Origin: Flavobacteria bacterium RIFCSPLOWO2_12_FULL_31_7 | Lineage (GTDB): Bacteria; Bacteroidota; Bacteroidia; Flavobacteriales; Flavobacteriaceae | Assembly: GCA_001800945.1 (NCBI GenBank) | Contig: MGWJ01000031.1 | Span: 1-8,264, forward strand | Direction: 5' to 3' | DNA: 8,264 nucleotides | Part shown: one piece after another, positions 5,676 to 8,264 of the stretch | Numbering within the stretch: the first letter of the stretch is position 1 | How the letters are laid out: every line of letters begins with the position of its first letter | Notes under the pieces: generated by a model | Told to the model about the DNA's origin: nothing | What the model saw: the letters and a program-made list of their open reading frames with translations, nothing else | Databases searched by the model: none | Made by a program: the position numbers and the translations under genes

Positions 5676-7941
5676 AGTATCAAAAGCCGCTCAATACACC
5701 CTGCAATTCATCAATCAAACTAATAAATCCGTTTTCTTAACCGGAAAAGCTGGTACTGGAAAAACTACGCTTCTTAAAGAAATTATTGCTACATCGCACA
5801 AAAATACAGTCGTGGTTGCTCCTACTGGAATTGCTGCATTAAACGCTGGTGGTGTAACGATTCATTCTATGTTTCAATTGCCTTTTTCCGCTTTTATTCC
5901 AGATTATAAAGTTATTAATTCGAATCAACATAAATTCGAACCGAAAAGTACTATTAGTAAACATTTCCGAATGAACAGCACCAAGAAACAAGTGCTTTTA
6001 AATTTAGAATTGCTTATCATTGATGAAGTTTCTATGCTTCGTCCTGATTTATTGGATGCTATGGACTTTATGTTACAAAAAGTTCGTAGAATTGACGCTC
6101 CTTTTGGTGGTGTGCAGGTTTTGTTTATAGGAGATTTACTACAATTACCACCCGTTATCAAACAAGAAGATTGGTACGAATTGAAAAACTATTACCCAGG
6201 GATGTTCTTTTTTCATTCGCAAGTTATTCGTCAGAATCCGCCTTTGTACATCGAATTAGATAAAATCTATCGACAAGATGATGAAACGTTTATTTCTATT
6301 TTAAACAATCTTCGAAATAATAAAATCACAAAAGAAAATATTGATGTATTAAACCAATATGTGCAACCCGATTTCAATATCAAAAACCACAACGGTTGTA
6401 TTATTGTTACAACGCACAACGCCAAAGCTGATGAAATTAACAAAGAAGCATTAGCGGAATTAAAAACTAAAACCTTTTCTTATTTCCCAGAATTGGTTGA
6501 AGATTTTCCAGATAAAATGTATCCCATTGAGCCCAAAATGGATTTGAAAGTGGGCGCACAAGTGATGTTTATTAAAAACGATACGTCTTTTGAAAAGAAT
6601 TATTTCAATGGGAAAATAGGAACTATTACTTCGTTAGCTGAAAAAGAAATTTTAGTGCATTTTCCAGAAGAAAACAAAACTGTGGAAGTAGATTTATACA
6701 CTTGGGAAAACATAAAATACACGGTAAATCCTGATACTAAGGAAATTGAAGAAACGGTCGTTGGGACTTTTAGTCATTACCCATTAAAATTAGCTTGGGC
6801 GATTACTGTTCACAAGAGTCAAGGTTTAACTTTTGATAACGCTGCGTTAGATGTTTCGCGTGTTTTTGCACCCGGACAAGCGTATGTGGCTTTATCTAGA
6901 CTTCGTTCGTTAAAAGGCTTAATTTTGCTTTCTCCGATACAATTAAATGGTATTTCTTCGGATACGGAAGTGCTGAATTATGCCAATAACAAAGCTGATG
7001 AAACGCTTTTAGAAAAATCATTAGCATTAGAAACCAAACATTTCTTACGATTAGAATTATGTAAAAGTTTCGATTTCAAACAATTGGCTCAAGAATGGCG
7101 CAATCATTTGTTTTCTTATAATAATGAAATTGGGAATTCTACGAAATCGAAATACAAAATTTGGGCACAACAAAATGAAAGTATCGTTGCCGCATTATTT
7201 GAAACTTCGCAGAAATTCATCAATCAAATTCAGAAAATTTGTTACCAAGAAACGATAGATATTCCGTTTTTAGCGGAACGATGTGAAGCCGCATATCAGT
7301 ATTATTTCAAAACCTTAGATTATCAAGTCACGGATTTATTGCTAAAAATTGCAGAAGTCAGTAATTTGAAAAAAATCAAAACGTTCCACGACGAATTGTT
7401 GGAATTAGAAGAAATTCAAGTGAAAACGGTTTTACAATTGAAAAAATCGATGTTGCTAATTAAGAATTTACTCAACGGAATTGAATTCAATAAAAAAACG
7501 ATGTCTTCGGACGAAATGAAATATTATAAAATTAATAAAATTGGTTCGTTAGCTGAAAAATTCAAGCAAATTGATGGTTTTGTAGAGAAAGATTATTCGG
7601 AAACGTTCAGTAAAAAAACCAAAGCCAAAAAAGCCAAATCAACAGAACCCAAAAAAGCAACCATAGAAATCACTTTAGATCTTTGGAAAGAAAATTTAAC
7701 CATTGAAGAAATCGCGGCCAAACGTAAATTAACCGTTGGTTCAATATATACGCACTTTACTAAACTAATTCAAATGGAAGTTTTAACGATTTCAGATATT
7801 ATGTCAGAAGAAAAAATTGCGGCTTTGCAAGAGGCCTTCAAAGATTATAACGAAGAAGGTTTAGGAATTTTAAAAGAAAAACACGGTGATGCTTTCTCTT
7901 GGGAAGAATTGCGTTTGTTTAAAGTAGGATTGGAAAATTAA
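5668..7941 (+). CDS. PIF1-type SF1B DNA helicase with C-terminal helix-turn-helix domain
   Basis: The 757-residue product is an ATP-dependent superfamily 1B helicase, a group that unwinds DNA 5' to 3' and often acts on G-quadruplexes and stalled forks. Helicase motifs appear in order: Walker A GKAGTGKT at residues 26-33, APTGIAA at 51-57, Walker B LLIIDEVSML at 115-124, motif III GDLLQLPPV at 155-163, and motifs V/VI at about 375-418 (AITVHKSQGLTFD, then YVALSRLRSLKGL with the probable arginine finger at Arg411). The middle (430-640) is a charged helical linker without a motif I recognise. Lys-rich sequence at about 645-665 leads into a winged helix-turn-helix domain of the HTH_40 type at about 668-750 (LTIEEIAAKRKLTVGSIYTH), as in the C-terminus of RecQ-like proteins. 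The start is GTG at 5668: an in-frame stop lies at 5641, no ATG occurs before residue 68, and residues before Walker A match family length. Its substrate in this organism is unknown. Confidence 0.9.
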   Translation: MEQVSKAAQYTLQFINQTNKSVFLTGKAGTGKTTLLKEIIATSHKNTVVVAPTGIAALNAGGVTIHSMFQLPFSAFIPDYKVINSNQHKFEPKSTISKHFRMNSTKKQVLLNLELLIIDEVSMLRPDLLDAMDFMLQKVRRIDAPFGGVQVLFIGDLLQLPPVIKQEDWYELKNYYPGMFFFHSQVIRQNPPLYIELDKIYRQDDETFISILNNLRNNKITKENIDVLNQYVQPDFNIKNHNGCIIVTTHNAKADEINKEALAELKTKTFSYFPELVEDFPDKMYPIEPKMDLKVGAQVMFIKNDTSFEKNYFNGKIGTITSLAEKEILVHFPEENKTVEVDLYTWENIKYTVNPDTKEIEETVVGTFSHYPLKLAWAITVHKSQGLTFDNAALDVSRVFAPGQAYVALSRLRSLKGLILLSPIQLNGISSDTEVLNYANNKADETLLEKSLALETKHFLRLELCKSFDFKQLAQEWRNHLFSYNNEIGNSTKSKYKIWAQQNESIVAALFETSQKFINQIQKICYQETIDIPFLAERCEAAYQYYFKTLDYQVTDLLLKIAEVSNLKKIKTFHDELLELEEIQVKTVLQLKKSMLLIKNLLNGIEFNKKTMSSDEMKYYKINKIGSLAEKFKQIDGFVEKDYSETFSKKTKAKKAKSTEPKKATIEITLDLWKENLTIEEIAAKRKLTVGSIYTHFTKLIQMEVLTISDIMSEEKIAALQEAFKDYNEEGLGILKEKHGDAFSWEELRLFKVGLEN

Positions 7942-7960
7942 GCAAACAGTTTTACCACAC

Positions 7961-7986
7961 AGTTTGTCACCCTGAAAGGGTCTCAA
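7961..7986. repeat. short REP-like hairpin element
   Basis: Between the helicase and the GIY-YIG gene, AGTTTGTCACCCTGAAAGGG continues into TCTCAA and contains a 5-bp stem, ACCCT (7969-7973) and AGGGT (7977-7981), with a GAA loop. The outer words GTCACCCTGA and AGGGTCTCA are those of a widespread palindromic repeat of Bacteroidetes intergenic DNA, normally with a longer loop. Here the loop appears shortened. No T-run follows, so it is a poor intrinsic terminator. The assignment is from memory of the repeat, not from a search. Confidence 0.55.
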
Positions 7987-8030
7987 GTCATCCACATCCA
8001 AAATACAAATAACTCTAACCGCCAAAATCA

Positions 8031-8264
8031 ATGATCGAATTCACAGAAGGAATTTACAATTTCTACGTTTATATTATTACAAATAAAGCCAAAACTGTTC
8101 TTTACACAGGAATGACTAATAATCTTAAAAGAAGATTACAAGAACATAAAGAAAAACTAAATCCTAATAGTTATACGGCAAAATATAATGTTGAATTTTT
8201 ACTTTACTATGAACATTATGGTTGGGTTCAACAAGCAATTGCTCGAGAAAAAGAAATCAAACTA
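8031..8264 (+). CDS. GIY-YIG nuclease-family protein (partial, N-terminal 78 residues)
   Basis: The frame opens with ATG at 8031 and runs off the right edge without a stop. The first 78 residues show the compact GIY-YIG fold: YVYI at residues 12-15 stands for GIY, and LYTG at 24-27 for YIG. TNNLKRRLQEHK at 29-40 has the conserved arginines and histidine, and AIAREKEIK at 69-77 contains Glu73, the probable metal-binding glutamate. This matches the small single-domain group (UPF0213/YhbQ-like, usually about 80-100 residues), so only a short tail is missing. Members are putative endonucleases, and the function of this bacterial group is poorly defined. It lies 89 bp after the helicase, behind a REP-like hairpin. 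No promoter was recognised. Confidence 0.87.
   Translation, partial: MIEFTEGIYNFYVYIITNKAKTVLYTGMTNNLKRRLQEHKEKLNPNSYTAKYNVEFLLYYEHYGWVQQAIAREKEIKL

Noticed and set aside
5925..6161. Minus-strand open frame inside the helicase gene
   Set aside because: It is antisense to the Walker B and motif III region and has no support of its own.
7383..7394. GTTCCACG half-site in the helicase gene
   Set aside because: Only one arm is present, the core is broken (CACGAC), and it lies within ordinary coding sequence.
7988..7996. DnaA-box-like TCATCCACA
   Set aside because: It is a single near match with no cluster of boxes and no adjacent AT-rich unwinding element, so it does not support an origin in this window.

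Overview
This is an AT-rich window whose coding style, gene content and gene order point to a member of the Bacteroidetes, most likely Flavobacteriaceae (Flavobacterium-like). The evidence is the set of a DUF4175-type large protein, ybeY, mnmG, a SAM methyltransferase and an OmpH/Skp-like protein in one direction, together with A-rich leaders lacking strong Shine-Dalgarno sequences. No 16S rRNA or other taxonomic marker is present, so this placement is inference. All seven recognisable genes are on the + strand.

Layout. (1) 2-1210: C-terminal part of a large DUF4175-like protein, cut by the window edge. (2) 1207-1626: ybeY, overlapping the previous stop by ATGA. (3) 1607-1703: three near-perfect 16-bp parS-type sites (core CACGTG), lying over the end of ybeY, the ybeY-mnmG spacer and the mnmG leader. 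(4) 1710-3581: mnmG (gidA), complete and intact. (5) 3582-3724: a spacer with tandem and inverted repeats and a fourth parS-type site. (6) 3725-4585: a class I SAM-dependent methyltransferase of unknown substrate. (7) 4586-4931: a long AT-rich gap with only weak hairpins. (8) 4932-5483: an OmpH/Skp-like coiled-coil lipoprotein, followed by a clear intrinsic terminator. (9) 5484-5667: a spacer with a candidate Flavobacterium-type promoter and a degenerate parS-like site. (10) 5668-7941: a PIF1-type SF1B helicase with a C-terminal helix-turn-helix domain and a GTG start. (11) 7942-8030: a short REP-like hairpin. (12) 8031 to the end: the N-terminal part of a GIY-YIG nuclease-family protein.

The genes are mostly housekeeping. 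YbeY acts in rRNA maturation, MnmG in tRNA wobble-uridine modification, the OmpH-like protein in the cell envelope and the helicase in DNA maintenance. The most notable signal is non-coding: a cluster of ParB-binding centromere sites around mnmG. In bacteria parS sites concentrate near the replication origin, so this window probably lies in the origin-proximal segregation region of the chromosome, although no dnaA gene, DnaA-box cluster or parA/parB gene is visible here. I see no convincing new multi-gene system. The points worth following are the parS cluster and its overlap with coding and leader sequence, the altered metal site of YbeY, the repeat elements after mnmG, and the REP-like hairpin before the GIY-YIG gene.
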